A DNA stretch of 64,000 nt from Lentzea alba (GCF_011067745.1 NZ_JAAMPJ010000021.1:62001-126000), one strand, 5' to 3'. Shown: positions 15,692 through 24,837, counted from the stretch's first letter. The notes: a model not told the origin generated them from the sequence alone. Numbers and translations: made by a program.

Positions 15692-16587
15692 GGCCGCACT
15701 CCCCGGTGCCGCACTTCGCCGCGCACCCGGTGCACACAGGCGGCGGGCGGGATCAGCGCGCTCGTCACCACCATCCGCGCCACCTCGTCGGGCGTCCGCG
15801 GTCCCGGCGCGATCCGCGTCGCCGCGAACCACCCGGTCAACCCGGCCCAGAGCACGCCCAGCCCGACCGCTGCCCGCCGCCACCCCATCAGTCCACACAG
15901 GACAGATCCCAGGCCCGCCGCCGTGGTCACCGCGTGGGTGCGAAAACGTCCGGGCTGCCCGCCGATGCGCGAACGCCACCGCGCACCCACCAGCCGCCGC
16001 ATCAACGCGTCGTCGGCGTTGCCGCGCTGCTGGTCCACGCTCGTCAGGAACGTCGCGGGCTTCACCGGGTGCGTCGTGACCCTGGCGCCGCGCACGATCC
16101 GGTAGCCGAGGTCCTGCACGCGCAACGCCAGTTCGGCGTCCTCGCGGTAGGCACGCGGGAATCGTTCGTCGAAACCTCCCGCCCGGGCCAGGGCCTCCCG
16201 CCGGTACGCCATGTCGGCGGTGATCCAGTCAGCGGTGGCGAGGCCGGCGGTGCCGCGTTCGGCGTCGGTCGGGCGGCGATCTCCCGGCAGCGGCACGACG
16301 ATCCTGGCCTGGCTCGCACCGACGTCGACGGGCAGGTCCGCGAGATCCGCGCACAGCCGGGCTTTCCAGTCAGGGGCGACCACCACGTCGTCGTCGAGAA
16401 ACGCCACCCAGTCGCCGCGGGCCTCGCGCCAGCCGGTGTTGCGCGCCGCGGCCGGGCCGAGGCCGGTCTCGCGGTCGTCCACGACGATGATCTCGCACGG
16501 GTCCGGGCCGTCGCCCTCGACCAGCGCGTCCAGCAGGTCGTCGAGGTTCGGGCGGCCGACGGTGGGGATCACGACGGAGTAGCTCAT
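15688..16587 (-). CDS. GT2-family glycosyltransferase
   Basis: The 299-residue protein has a GT-A domain: SVVIPTVGRPNLDDLLDAL, IIVVDDRE, GPAAARNTGW and the metal-binding FLDDDVVVAPDW, then a later ED in FPRAYREDAELALRV. The C-terminal ~80 residues contain hydrophobic stretches (AAGLGSVLCGLMGW, VGLGVLWAGLTGWF), so it is probably bound to the membrane. It should transfer a sugar from a nucleotide donor to a lipid-linked glycan. It overlaps both neighbours by four bases. Confidence 0.86.
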   Translation of the reverse strand: MSYSVVIPTVGRPNLDDLLDALVEGDGPDPCEIIVVDDRETGLGPAAARNTGWREARGDWVAFLDDDVVVAPDWKARLCADLADLPVDVGASQARIVVPLPGDRRPTDAERGTAGLATADWITADMAYRREALARAGGFDERFPRAYREDAELALRVQDLGYRIVRGARVTTHPVKPATFLTSVDQQRGNADDALMRRLVGARWRSRIGGQPGRFRTHAVTTAAGLGSVLCGLMGWRRAAVGLGVLWAGLTGWFAATRIAPGPRTPDEVARMVVTSALIPPAACVHRVRGEVRHRGVRP

Positions 16588-18179
16588 CGGCGCACCGCGT
16601 ACGGGCCGATGGCGAGCAGGTCGACGGGTGACGAGCCGAAGCACTCCAGGGCGTCGCGCGGAGTGTCGACCATCGGACGGCCGGCGGTGTTGAGGCTGGT
16701 GTTGACCACCACCGGTACCCCGGTCCGTGCCTCGAACTCGTGCAACATCCGTTCCAGCAACGGATCGTCCGCGACGGTCTGGGCTCGCGCGGTGCCGTCC
16801 ACGTGCACCACGGCCGGGATGCGGTCGGTCCACTCGGGACGGACGTCGTGCACGAAGAGCATGTACGGGCTGGGAATCGGGCCGCGGGTGAAGACGTCAG
16901 CGGCACGATCGGCGAGCACCATCGGGGCGACCGGGCGGAACTGCTCGCGGCCCTTGACGTCGTTCAGCCGGGTCAGGTTCTCGGCGAAGCACGGGTTCGC
17001 GAACAGCGAGCGGCGGCCGAGAGCGCGCGGTCCGTACTCGCTGCGCCCCTGGAACCACGCCACGATCTTGTTCGCGGCGAGCGCCTCGGCCACCTCGACC
17101 GCGATGTCCGCGGGTCGGTCGAACGGCACCGCGGCGGTCCGCAGCACCGACTCGATCTCCTCGTCGGAGAAGCCCCGGCCGAGGTCGGCGCCCGGCATCG
17201 CCGCGAGCCGGCTCGTGCTGACGTGCAGCGCCGCGCCCAGCGCTGTGCCGGCGTCCCCCGCGGCGGGCTGCACCCACACCTCGTCGAACGGCCCTTCCGC
17301 GAAGATCCGGGTGTTCGCCACGCAGTTCAGCGCCACGCCGCCGGCCATCGTGAGGCGGGTTTCGCCGGTGCGGTCGTGCAGCCACCGCACCAGTTCCAGC
17401 AGGACCTCTTCGAGCCGCACCTGCACGCTCGCGGCCAGCTCGGCGTGTTCCTGGGTCAGTTCCTCGTCCTTGCCGCGTTGCTTGGCGAGCGTGCTCCAGT
17501 CCATCGGCCGGATCTCGAAACCGCCGTCGTGGACCAGCACGTGTTCACGCATCAGGTCCAGGTGCACCGGTTTGGCGTGCGACGCCAGCGCCATGACCTT
17601 GTACTCGTCGCTGGACCGCAGAAAGCCCAGGTGCTCGGTCAGCTCCTCGTACATCAGACCGAGCGAGTGCGGCAGCCGTTGGGAGGCGAGGGTCGTCAGC
17701 GTCTGGTCGACGTACCGCCCGGCGAGGTGCGAACCGCACTCGCCGCGGCCGTCCGCCACCAGCACCGCGCAGTTGCCGCCGAACGGAGCCGCGAGCCCGG
17801 TGGACGCGGCGTGCGCGACGTGGTGCGGCACGAACCGCACGATCTCGGGATCGAGGCCGGGCAGCGAGGTCGCCAGGAACCGCGGTGCCTGGCGCGCATA
17901 GGTGGTGCGAAGTTCTTCCCACGGCGCGTACTCGGCGTCCACCAAGGACGGGTCGTACGAGTACGCCACCGCGTCGAGGTCCGCGGCGGTCAGACCGGCC
18001 TGCTCGAGGCACCAGCGCGCGGACAGTTCCGGCTGTTCCCAGGCCGAGAACGGCACCGGCCGCTTGCCGTGCTTGCGGCGGGAGAACCGTTCCTCCTCCG
18101 CGGCCGCCACGATCTCGCCGTCCACCACCAGGGCGGCGGCCGGGTCGTGGAACACCGCGTTGATCCCGAGAACTCGCAT
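16584..18179 (-). CDS. Carbamoyltransferase (NodU/CmcH family)
   Basis: The 531-residue protein has the N-terminal ASKHA-like domain (GINAVFHDPAAALVVDG, AAEEERFSRRKHGKRPVP, HHVAHAAS) and the C-terminal domain with WFQGRSEYGPRALGRRS and VVNTSLNTAGRPMVDTPRDA. Relatives use carbamoyl phosphate and ATP to put a carbamoyl group on a sugar or antibiotic hydroxyl, as in NodU or TobZ. In this operon the likely acceptor is a glycan sugar, either nucleotide-bound or already transferred. Length is near normal. The stop overlaps the GT2 start. Confidence 0.9.
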   Translation of the reverse strand: MRVLGINAVFHDPAAALVVDGEIVAAAEEERFSRRKHGKRPVPFSAWEQPELSARWCLEQAGLTAADLDAVAYSYDPSLVDAEYAPWEELRTTYARQAPRFLATSLPGLDPEIVRFVPHHVAHAASTGLAAPFGGNCAVLVADGRGECGSHLAGRYVDQTLTTLASQRLPHSLGLMYEELTEHLGFLRSSDEYKVMALASHAKPVHLDLMREHVLVHDGGFEIRPMDWSTLAKQRGKDEELTQEHAELAASVQVRLEEVLLELVRWLHDRTGETRLTMAGGVALNCVANTRIFAEGPFDEVWVQPAAGDAGTALGAALHVSTSRLAAMPGADLGRGFSDEEIESVLRTAAVPFDRPADIAVEVAEALAANKIVAWFQGRSEYGPRALGRRSLFANPCFAENLTRLNDVKGREQFRPVAPMVLADRAADVFTRGPIPSPYMLFVHDVRPEWTDRIPAVVHVDGTARAQTVADDPLLERMLHEFEARTGVPVVVNTSLNTAGRPMVDTPRDALECFGSSPVDLLAIGPYAVRR

Positions 18180-18188
18180 GAGGTGCGG

Positions 18189-19106
18189 CTACCCGGCGAA
18201 CTGCCGGGCAAACGAACGGAGTCCCTCTTCCAGCCCGACCAGCGGCTGCCACCCGAGCACCTGCCGCGCCAGACCGATGTCCGGCCGGCGCCGCCGAGGG
18301 TCGTCCGTCATCGGCTCGACGTGGCGGACGACCGACGGGCTGCCGGTGACCTCGATCGTCTTGTGGGCGACGTCGAGCACGGTGACCTCGGCGGGGTTGC
18401 CGAGGTTGATCGGGCCGGGATGATCACCGCGCGCCATCGCGAGCAGGCCGCGCACGAGGTCGTCGACGTAGCAGAGCGACCGGGTCTGGAGCCCGTCGCC
18501 GTGCACCGTCAGCGGTTCGCCCGCCAACGCCTGCCGGAGGAACGTGGGGATCATCCGGCCGTCGTGCGCGCGCATCCTGGGCCCGTAGGTGTTGAAGATC
18601 CGCACGATCCCGGCGTCCACCCCGTGTTCGGCGCGGAACGCCACGGTCATCGCCTCGCCGAACCGCTTGGCCTCGTCGTAGACGCTGCGCGGCCCGATCG
18701 GGTTCACGTGCCCCCAGTACGACTCCCGCTGCGGATGTTCCTCCGGATCGCCGTAGACCTCGCTGGTGGAGGCGATGACGACGCGGGCTGCCTTGCGGCG
18801 GGCCAGGTCCAGCACGTGGTAGGTGCCGAACCCGCCCGCGCGCAACGTGTCCACCGGCATCCGCAGGTAGTCGGCGGGCGAGGCCGGGCACGCCAGGTGC
18901 AGGACGAGATCGACGGGCCCGAGCAGGTCGAGCGGTTCGGACACGTCGGCGACGACCACTTCCACGCCGTCCGGCACGTTGGCGCGCGAGCCGGTGCGGA
19001 ACGAGTCCACGCACACGACCCGCGCGCCGTCGCGCAGGAATGCCTCGCAGACGTGCGAACCGACGAAGCCCGCGCCGCCCGTCACCACCACCCGGTCACG
19101 CGACAT
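18189..19106 (-). CDS. NAD-dependent epimerase/decarboxylase, UDP-xylose-synthase-like
   Basis: The 305-residue extended SDR has VTGGAGFVGSHVCEAFL, HLACPASPADY, STSEVYGDPEEHPQRE and the catalytic tyrosine-lysine in VYDEAKRFGEA, then RIFNTYGPRM. The ACPAS and EAKR segments are those of UDP-glucuronate decarboxylase (UXS). With Ugd in the same operon, the path UDP-glucose to UDP-glucuronate to UDP-xylose (or a 4-keto pentose) is complete. Related proteins in other glycan clusters can be epimerases, so the exact product is not sure. It overlaps the next gene upstream by 11 bases. Confidence 0.85.
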   Translation of the reverse strand: MSRDRVVVTGGAGFVGSHVCEAFLRDGARVVCVDSFRTGSRANVPDGVEVVVADVSEPLDLLGPVDLVLHLACPASPADYLRMPVDTLRAGGFGTYHVLDLARRKAARVVIASTSEVYGDPEEHPQRESYWGHVNPIGPRSVYDEAKRFGEAMTVAFRAEHGVDAGIVRIFNTYGPRMRAHDGRMIPTFLRQALAGEPLTVHGDGLQTRSLCYVDDLVRGLLAMARGDHPGPINLGNPAEVTVLDVAHKTIEVTGSPSVVRHVEPMTDDPRRRRPDIGLARQVLGWQPLVGLEEGLRSFARQFAG

Positions 19107-20229
19107 CGAGAACCGTCTTCAGCCAGCCGTCCTCCCGCAGGTCGAACGACCGGTAGGCGTCGATCGCGGCTGTGGGCTTCTCGTGCCGGGTGATGAACGC
19201 CGTTGGGTCGACCACGCCGGTCTGCACGAGGTCCAGCAGCCGCGGGACGTAACGGCGGTGGTTGCAGTTGCCCATCCGCAGCGTCAGGTTCTTGTTCATC
19301 GCCGTGCCGAGGGGGAAGTCGTCGAACCCCGGCGGGTAGACGCCGATGATCCCGATCGAGCCGGCCTTCGCGACCAGTTCGACCGCCCAGTCCAACGCCT
19401 GCCGCGGCGCGTCTCCCGGCTTCCACTGCTCGCCGGTGCGCTCCCCCGGTCGTTCGGCGTCGACCCCGACCGCCTCGATCACCCGGTCCGGCCCGATCCC
19501 GCCGGTCAGCTCCTTCACGACCTCGACGGGATCCTCCTCGTTGAAATTGACGATCTCCGCGTTCTGCGCGCGAGCTTTGTCCAGCCTGGACTGGACTCCG
19601 TCGACCACGATCACCCGTCCCGCGCCCTGCCGTTTCGCCGACGCGATCGCGAACTGGCCGACCACGCCCGCGCCCAGCACCAGCACGGTGTCACCGGCGC
19701 CGACCTCGGCCAGCCGGGCGCCGAACCACGCGGTCGGGAAGATGTCGGACACCAGGATCGCCTGGTCGTCGCTGACCTCGTCCGGCACGCGCACCAGTGT
19801 CGTCATGGCGTGCGGGATCCGCGCTCGCTCGGCCTGCAGCCCGTTGATCGGACCGGTCGCCTTCGGACCGCCGAAGAAGCACGTCCCGGCGGCCGGTCCG
19901 TTCGGGTTGGCGGTGTCGCACTGGGCGAAATACCCGGCACGGCAGTAGGAACAGGTGCCGCACCCGATCGTCGAGGTCACGACCACCCGGTCGCCGGGCG
20001 TGAATCCCCGCACGGCCGCGCCGACCTCCTCGACGACGCCGACGGCTTCATGACCGAGCACCGTGCCCTCGACCATGCCCGGCATCGTGCCGCGCACCAT
20101 GTGCAGATCGGTGCCGCAGATCGCGCTGCGGGTGATCCGGATGACCGCGTCGGTCGGTTCCTGAACCCGCGGATCGTCGACCTCGTCCAGCCTGATGTCG
20201 CCGGTCCCGTGCCACACAACTGCCTTCAC
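19096..20229 (-). CDS. Zinc-dependent alcohol dehydrogenase
   Basis: The 377-residue protein is a medium-chain dehydrogenase. It has a catalytic-zinc CGTDLHMVRG and GHEAVGVVEEVG, a structural-zinc CGTCSYCRAGYFAQC, and the Rossmann VLVLGAGVVGQFA. An insert around GPKATGPINGLQAE and the sequence NKNLTLRMGNCNHRRY resemble glutathione-independent formaldehyde dehydrogenases and threonine-dehydrogenase-like proteins. GTG 20229 has GGAGGAG upstream. It is the first gene of the second glycan operon, but its role there is unclear: it could oxidise a sugar alcohol or be a detoxifying enzyme that shares the promoter. Confidence 0.83.
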   Translation of the reverse strand: MKAVVWHGTGDIRLDEVDDPRVQEPTDAVIRITRSAICGTDLHMVRGTMPGMVEGTVLGHEAVGVVEEVGAAVRGFTPGDRVVVTSTIGCGTCSYCRAGYFAQCDTANPNGPAAGTCFFGGPKATGPINGLQAERARIPHAMTTLVRVPDEVSDDQAILVSDIFPTAWFGARLAEVGAGDTVLVLGAGVVGQFAIASAKRQGAGRVIVVDGVQSRLDKARAQNAEIVNFNEEDPVEVVKELTGGIGPDRVIEAVGVDAERPGERTGEQWKPGDAPRQALDWAVELVAKAGSIGIIGVYPPGFDDFPLGTAMNKNLTLRMGNCNHRRYVPRLLDLVQTGVVDPTAFITRHEKPTAAIDAYRSFDLREDGWLKTVLDVA

Positions 20230-20335
20230 GTTCTTCTCCTCCTTCTCCTCCCGTCAGTGGCTGGTTCCCCCGCAGGGTCGACGCAAACAAACGACCATTC
20301 CAAGAAATCAGACAAACTGCTCATATTGGCATCGA

Positions 20336-20360
20336 GTTTCATTTCAAGAACGCCGGGTAT
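20336..20360 (+). promoter_or_regulatory. SigB/SigF-like promoter for the MFS gene
   Basis: GTTT at 20336-20339 and GGGTAT at 20355-20360 are exactly 15 bases apart, a full match to the GTTT-N15-17-GGGTAT pattern of SigF/SigB-type sigma factors. The surrounding ~110 bases are unusually A/T-rich for this genome. The predicted transcript would begin about 70 bases before the MFS start. Confidence 0.6.
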
Positions 20361-20435
20361 TGCTTTTCACGGGTCGCATCTCCGACGTATGGGGACCACG
20401 CACTTCGCACGGGCGTGACGGCGAGGGGGTTGAAA

Positions 20436-21926
20436 GTGGACACTGGCGTACGCACGCTGATTCCAGCGCGCATCGACAGGCTGCCGTGGTCACCGTTCCA
20501 CACCCGCATGGTCGTGGCACTGGGCGTCGCCTGGATCCTGGACGGCCTGGAGATCACGGTCGCCAGCGCGATCGCCGACACGCTGACCAAACCGGAGACG
20601 CTCGGGCTCTCCTCCACCGCCGTGGGCCTGCTCGCCACGGTCTACCTGCTCGGCGAGGTCGTCGGCGCCCTGTTCTTCGGCCACCTCTCCGACAAGCTCG
20701 GCCGCCGCAACCTGTTCATGCTGACGCTGGCCGTCTACCTGATCGGTTCCGGCCTGACCGCGCTGACGCTGGGCAACGGCCCCGGCTGGCTGGTCTTCCT
20801 GTACCTGACCAGGTTCATCGCCGGCATGGGCATCGGCGGCGAGTACGCGGCGATCAACTCCGCGATCGACGAGCTCATCCCCGCCCGCTACCGGGGCCGC
20901 GTCGACATCGCGGTCAACGGCACCTACTGGGCGGGCGCGGTGCTCGGCACGCTCGGTTCGTACATCCTGCTCAACCACGTCGAGCTGTCACTGGGCTGGC
21001 GGCTCGGGTTCCTCATCGGACCGGTGCTGGGCCTGGTGATCCTGGTGGTGCGCCGGCACCTGCCGGAAAGCCCGCGCTGGCAGATCATGCACGGCCGCAC
21101 CGAAGCCGCCGAGAAGACGATCAGCGGCATCGAACGCGAGGTCGAGGAGGAGTCCGGCGCGAAACTGCCGCCGGTCGACGAGAAGAAGGCCATCGAGGTC
21201 AAGCCCGCGGAGGAGATCGGCTACCTGGCGCTGGCCCGCGTGCTGTTCCGCGAATATCCGAGTCGCGCCGTCCTGGGCGCCACGCTGATGATCACGCAGT
21301 CGTTCCTCTACAACGCGATCTTCTTCACCTACACGTTGGTGCTGGGCAAGTTCTACGGCGTCTCGTCGGAGTCCACGCCGCTCTACCTGATCGCGTTCGC
21401 GGTGGGCAACCTCGTCGGGCCGTTCACCATCGGCCACCTCTTCGACACCATCGGCCGCCGCCGCATGCTGTTCCTGACCTACGCGATCTCCGGCGCGCTG
21501 CTCGGCGTCACGGCCGTGCTGTTCTACGCCGGTGCGTTGAACGCGATCACGCAGACCATCGCGTGGTGCGTGATCTTCTTCTTCGCCTCGGCCGGCGCGT
21601 CGGCCGCCTACCTCACGGTCAGCGAGATCTTCCCGCTGGAGGTGAGGGCGAAGGCGATCGGTGTCTTCTTCGCCATCGCCCAGTGCTTCGGCGCGCTCGG
21701 CCCGGTGATCTACGGCGCGCTGATCGGCACCGGCGAGCACCCCGTCCGGTTGTTCATCGGGTACCTGGTCGGCGCGGTCGTGATGATCACGGGCGGTTTG
21801 GTCGCGCGGTTCCTCGCGGTGGACGCGGAGAACAAGTCGCTGGAGGACATCGCCATGCCGTTGTCCTCCACCGCCCGGCGTGGCCGCACCCGTGCCGAGG
21901 GCGCAGCCTCACCGTTCTCCACTTAG
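20436..21926 (+). CDS. MFS transporter of the sugar/metabolite porter type
   Basis: The protein of about 496 residues has 12 predicted helices with the MFS loop motif GHLSDKLGRRN after helix 2 and GHLFDTIGRRRM in the second half, GIGGEYAAINSAIDELIPARYRGR in helix 4 and LPESPRW at the start of the central loop. This fits the sugar porter/AAHS-like group. A charged loop of ~60 residues separates the halves. GTG 20436 was chosen because GAGGGGG lies six bases upstream; a GTG at 20415 is possible. A SigB-like promoter precedes it. The 3' end overlaps the convergent mannosidase gene by 18 bases. Confidence 0.83.
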   Translation: MDTGVRTLIPARIDRLPWSPFHTRMVVALGVAWILDGLEITVASAIADTLTKPETLGLSSTAVGLLATVYLLGEVVGALFFGHLSDKLGRRNLFMLTLAVYLIGSGLTALTLGNGPGWLVFLYLTRFIAGMGIGGEYAAINSAIDELIPARYRGRVDIAVNGTYWAGAVLGTLGSYILLNHVELSLGWRLGFLIGPVLGLVILVVRRHLPESPRWQIMHGRTEAAEKTISGIEREVEEESGAKLPPVDEKKAIEVKPAEEIGYLALARVLFREYPSRAVLGATLMITQSFLYNAIFFTYTLVLGKFYGVSSESTPLYLIAFAVGNLVGPFTIGHLFDTIGRRRMLFLTYAISGALLGVTAVLFYAGALNAITQTIAWCVIFFFASAGASAAYLTVSEIFPLEVRAKAIGVFFAIAQCFGALGPVIYGALIGTGEHPVRLFIGYLVGAVVMITGGLVARFLAVDAENKSLEDIAMPLSSTARRGRTRAEGAASPFST

Positions 21927-24206
21927 CTCGACCCGCAGGACACCGCCGCGCTGCACGAACTCCTCGGGCAGCCACGGCTGCTCCACCTTCCGGCCGTTCC
22001 ACCTGGCGCCCTGGACGTAGATGTCCGGGGCGCCTGGCGCGAAGATCGTGAGGTTGCGCTGGACAATCCGGGCCTTGGGGAACATCGGGCTGGAGAGGTG
22101 CAGCTCGGCACTGCTGGGCGTGCGCGGGTACAGACCGAGCGCCGCGAAGACGTACCAGGCCGACATCGTGCCGAGGTCGTCGTTGCCGGGCAGGCCGTTG
22201 GGTCCGGTGCGGTAGACGAGTTTCGCCATCGCCCGCACGGTTTCCTGGGTCTGGTGCGGGCGGCCGAGCTCGTTGTAGATCCACGGGGTGTGGATGCCGG
22301 GCTCGTTCGTCGGGTAGTACCTCAGCGGGTCGCCGCCGGTCGCCCACGAGCCGTCCGGGCGGTGGAAGAACGCGTCGAGCCTGGTGGCGGCGGTGTCCTT
22401 GCCGCCCATCACCTCGGCCAGCCCGGCGACGTCGTGCGGGACCATCCACGTGTAGGTGGCGCTGCTGCCCTGCGCGAAGCCCTGGTCCGAGGCCGGGTTG
22501 AACGGCGTGACCCAGGTGCCGTCGGCTTTGCGCGCCTGCTGGTAGCCGGTGGCCGGGTTGAACGTGTTGCGCCACCAGCCCGCGCGCTTGCGCAACTCCT
22601 CGCTGGGCCGGCCCAGGCGTTGCGCGAGATCCGCGAGTGCCTGGTCGGCGACGGCGTCTTCCAGCGTTTCGGCGGCGCCGCCCCAGCAGTGGCAGTTGTC
22701 CTGCGGGGCGTAGCCGAGGCGCAGGTACTCGGCGAGGTTGGGGCGCTGACCCTCGCACTGGCCTGGGCAGCCCTTGTCGGACAGGCCGTCCGGGTGCGGG
22801 ACGGTGGCCTGGCGCAGCAGCGAGTCGTAGGCCGCGCGCACGTTGAAGCCCTTGGCGCCCATCGCGTACATGCCCGCGATCGCCGGTGCGGACGGGTCAC
22901 CCGTCATCACGTGGGTCGGGCCGTTCACGTGCACCCAGCGGTCCCAGACGCCGCCGTTCTGCCAGGCGAGGTTCAGCAACGACTGGGCGTAGTCGCTCGC
23001 CACGCGTGGTTCGAGGAACGCCAGGAGCTGGGTGTGGGCGCGGTACTGGTCCCAGCCGGAGAAGTTGCCGTACTGGGCGAGCTGGCCCGGTGCGAGCCGG
23101 CGGACCTGCCGGTCGCTGCCCAGGTAGGTGCCGTCGACGTCGCTGGCCACGTTCGGTTGCAGAAACGCGTGGTAGAGCGCGGTGTAGAAGATCGTCCGCT
23201 CGTCGGCGGTGCCGCCGTCGACCTCGACCGCGCGCAGCTGCTTCGCCCAGGCCTGGCGGGCGTCCGCCGCCACCCCGGCCACCGTCGCCCACTGGGGGAT
23301 CTCCGCCGCGAGGTTGCGCTGGGCGGCTTGCGCACTGGTGTAAGAAATGCCGACGCGCATCCGGACCGAACTGTCCGCAAAGGACACATAACCGCCGGAA
23401 CCCTTGCCGGCGCGGGCACTTCCGGTCAGGTAGCCCTCGCCACCACTCGCAAACGTCGCTCCCGGTCGGACTTCACTGTTCACCCACGTGCCGTACGCGG
23501 TGATCGGCCGGTCGAACGACGCCGTGAAGTACAGGCGGTAGTAGGTCTTCTGGTTGTTCACCCCACCGTTCGCGCGCCTGCCGCAGAACGCCCCGGTGAG
23601 CACCGAGCCGGAGACGGAGTTGCCGGCCGGGTCGATCGTGATCTCGGCGTCCTCGCTGCCGTTGAGCGAGTTCGAGGCCCGGAACAGCAGCGATCCCGTG
23701 TTCTCCGCCGGGTAGGTGAACTCGCCGATGCCCGCACGGGTCGTCACGGACAGGTCCGCTTTCGCGCCGGACTTCAGGCCCACCCGGTACCGGCCCGGCT
23801 CGGCGATCTCGTCGGCGTGCGCGAAGTCGCTGGCGTAGACCTGGTCCTTGGTGTCCGAGGTCGGTGAGGTGGTGATCGCGCCGACGTGCGGCATGATCGG
23901 CACATCGCCCGCCGCGCCGGGATGGCAGCCCGCGCCGTTGACGTGGGTGAGGCTGAAGCCGCGCACCCGCGTGGCGTCGTAGGCGTATCCGTTGGCGGCA
24001 CCCGTGTTCGTCTGGTCGCCTCGGGTCGACGTCGGGCTCCACGAGATCATCCCGAACGGCCGCACCGCACCCGGATAGGTGTTGCCGCCGCCCGCCGAGC
24101 CGATCAACGGGTCGACGTACCGGGTGTCGTCTCTCACCGCCGCGCACGCGGGAGTCGCCAGCGCGGCGGTGAGGACAGTGACCAGCAAGATCGCGAGCGC
24201 TCTCAC
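21909..24206 (-). CDS. Secreted GH92 alpha-mannosidase
   Basis: The 765-residue protein starts with a signal peptide (MRALAILLVTVLTAALATPACA) and then reads VDPLIGSAGGGNTYPGAVRPFGM, the GH92 N-terminal beta-domain. It also has FSLTHVNGAGC, SGWDQYRAHTQLLAFLEP and, near the C terminus, GNDDLGTMSAWYVFAALGLYP with the conserved catalytic-region acids. GH92 enzymes are calcium-dependent exo-alpha-mannosidases, mostly alpha-1,2. It should act outside the cell on mannan or glycoprotein glycans. No export partner or transporter is coupled to it. Confidence 0.92.
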   Translation of the reverse strand: MRALAILLVTVLTAALATPACAAVRDDTRYVDPLIGSAGGGNTYPGAVRPFGMISWSPTSTRGDQTNTGAANGYAYDATRVRGFSLTHVNGAGCHPGAAGDVPIMPHVGAITTSPTSDTKDQVYASDFAHADEIAEPGRYRVGLKSGAKADLSVTTRAGIGEFTYPAENTGSLLFRASNSLNGSEDAEITIDPAGNSVSGSVLTGAFCGRRANGGVNNQKTYYRLYFTASFDRPITAYGTWVNSEVRPGATFASGGEGYLTGSARAGKGSGGYVSFADSSVRMRVGISYTSAQAAQRNLAAEIPQWATVAGVAADARQAWAKQLRAVEVDGGTADERTIFYTALYHAFLQPNVASDVDGTYLGSDRQVRRLAPGQLAQYGNFSGWDQYRAHTQLLAFLEPRVASDYAQSLLNLAWQNGGVWDRWVHVNGPTHVMTGDPSAPAIAGMYAMGAKGFNVRAAYDSLLRQATVPHPDGLSDKGCPGQCEGQRPNLAEYLRLGYAPQDNCHCWGGAAETLEDAVADQALADLAQRLGRPSEELRKRAGWWRNTFNPATGYQQARKADGTWVTPFNPASDQGFAQGSSATYTWMVPHDVAGLAEVMGGKDTAATRLDAFFHRPDGSWATGGDPLRYYPTNEPGIHTPWIYNELGRPHQTQETVRAMAKLVYRTGPNGLPGNDDLGTMSAWYVFAALGLYPRTPSSAELHLSSPMFPKARIVQRNLTIFAPGAPDIYVQGARWNGRKVEQPWLPEEFVQRGGVLRVELSGER

Positions 24207-24228
24207 GTCCCGGGACCCTAACCTGTTT

Positions 24229-24837
24229 TCAGTGAACGCAAAGTGGCCGATAGCCGTCGATCTTCAGCCCCCGGAACTCCAGGTCGTTCTTCGTCTTGCC
24301 GACGAACACCAGGCCACGGGCGTCGTCGAGCGCCTCCGCGAGCGGGTAGGCGGGCTTGCCCAGTTCGGGCAAAGTCGTCCACTTGTCAGGGTTGAAGCTG
24401 AAGAACTTCCGCACCAGCTTGCCGCGCGTGGACGGGATCTTCGTGACCCACTTGTCGCCGCCGCTCCAGTGCGACGCGGGCCGCAGCTGGACGTACAGGT
24501 CGCTGGTGGCGCGGTAGGTCATCCAGAAGCCGCGCGACTTGCTGAGGTCGGCCTGGGCCTCGAACTTGTTGCCCAGCCACACGACCATGACGGCCCAGTC
24601 GTCGGCGAGAAACTTGATCTTCGCCATGTAGTCGTGCCTGTTCGTCGGCACGAGGATGCTGCCGGTCGCGGGCTCGGTGACACCTTCGCCACTGGCGATC
24701 CACTGCTGCAACCGGTCGATGGACGGAGTCCCGCACTCGCTGCCGCGCGAGGCGTTCGCGGCGGTCGTCGAGCCGAGGGTGAACATCAGCGCGTACGCGA
24801 TCACCGCGACGCGGCCGAGCGTCGAATTCAAGCGCAT
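24229..24837 (-). CDS. Secreted protein of unknown function
   Basis: The 202-residue protein has a signal peptide (about residues 1-29, ending TTAANA) and a mature part with one cysteine near its N terminus (GSECG) and one in the final PLCVH, which may form a disulphide. The central region is rich in aromatic residues and alternates strand-like segments (MAKIKFLADDWAVMVVW, LYVQLRPASHWSGG, KLVRKFFSF), suggesting a beta-rich fold. No catalytic motif is seen. It lies 22 bases upstream of the GH92 gene on the same strand, so cotranscription is possible. Confidence 0.65.
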   Translation of the reverse strand: MRLNSTLGRVAVIAYALMFTLGSTTAANASRGSECGTPSIDRLQQWIASGEGVTEPATGSILVPTNRHDYMAKIKFLADDWAVMVVWLGNKFEAQADLSKSRGFWMTYRATSDLYVQLRPASHWSGGDKWVTKIPSTRGKLVRKFFSFNPDKWTTLPELGKPAYPLAEALDDARGLVFVGKTKNDLEFRGLKIDGYRPLCVH

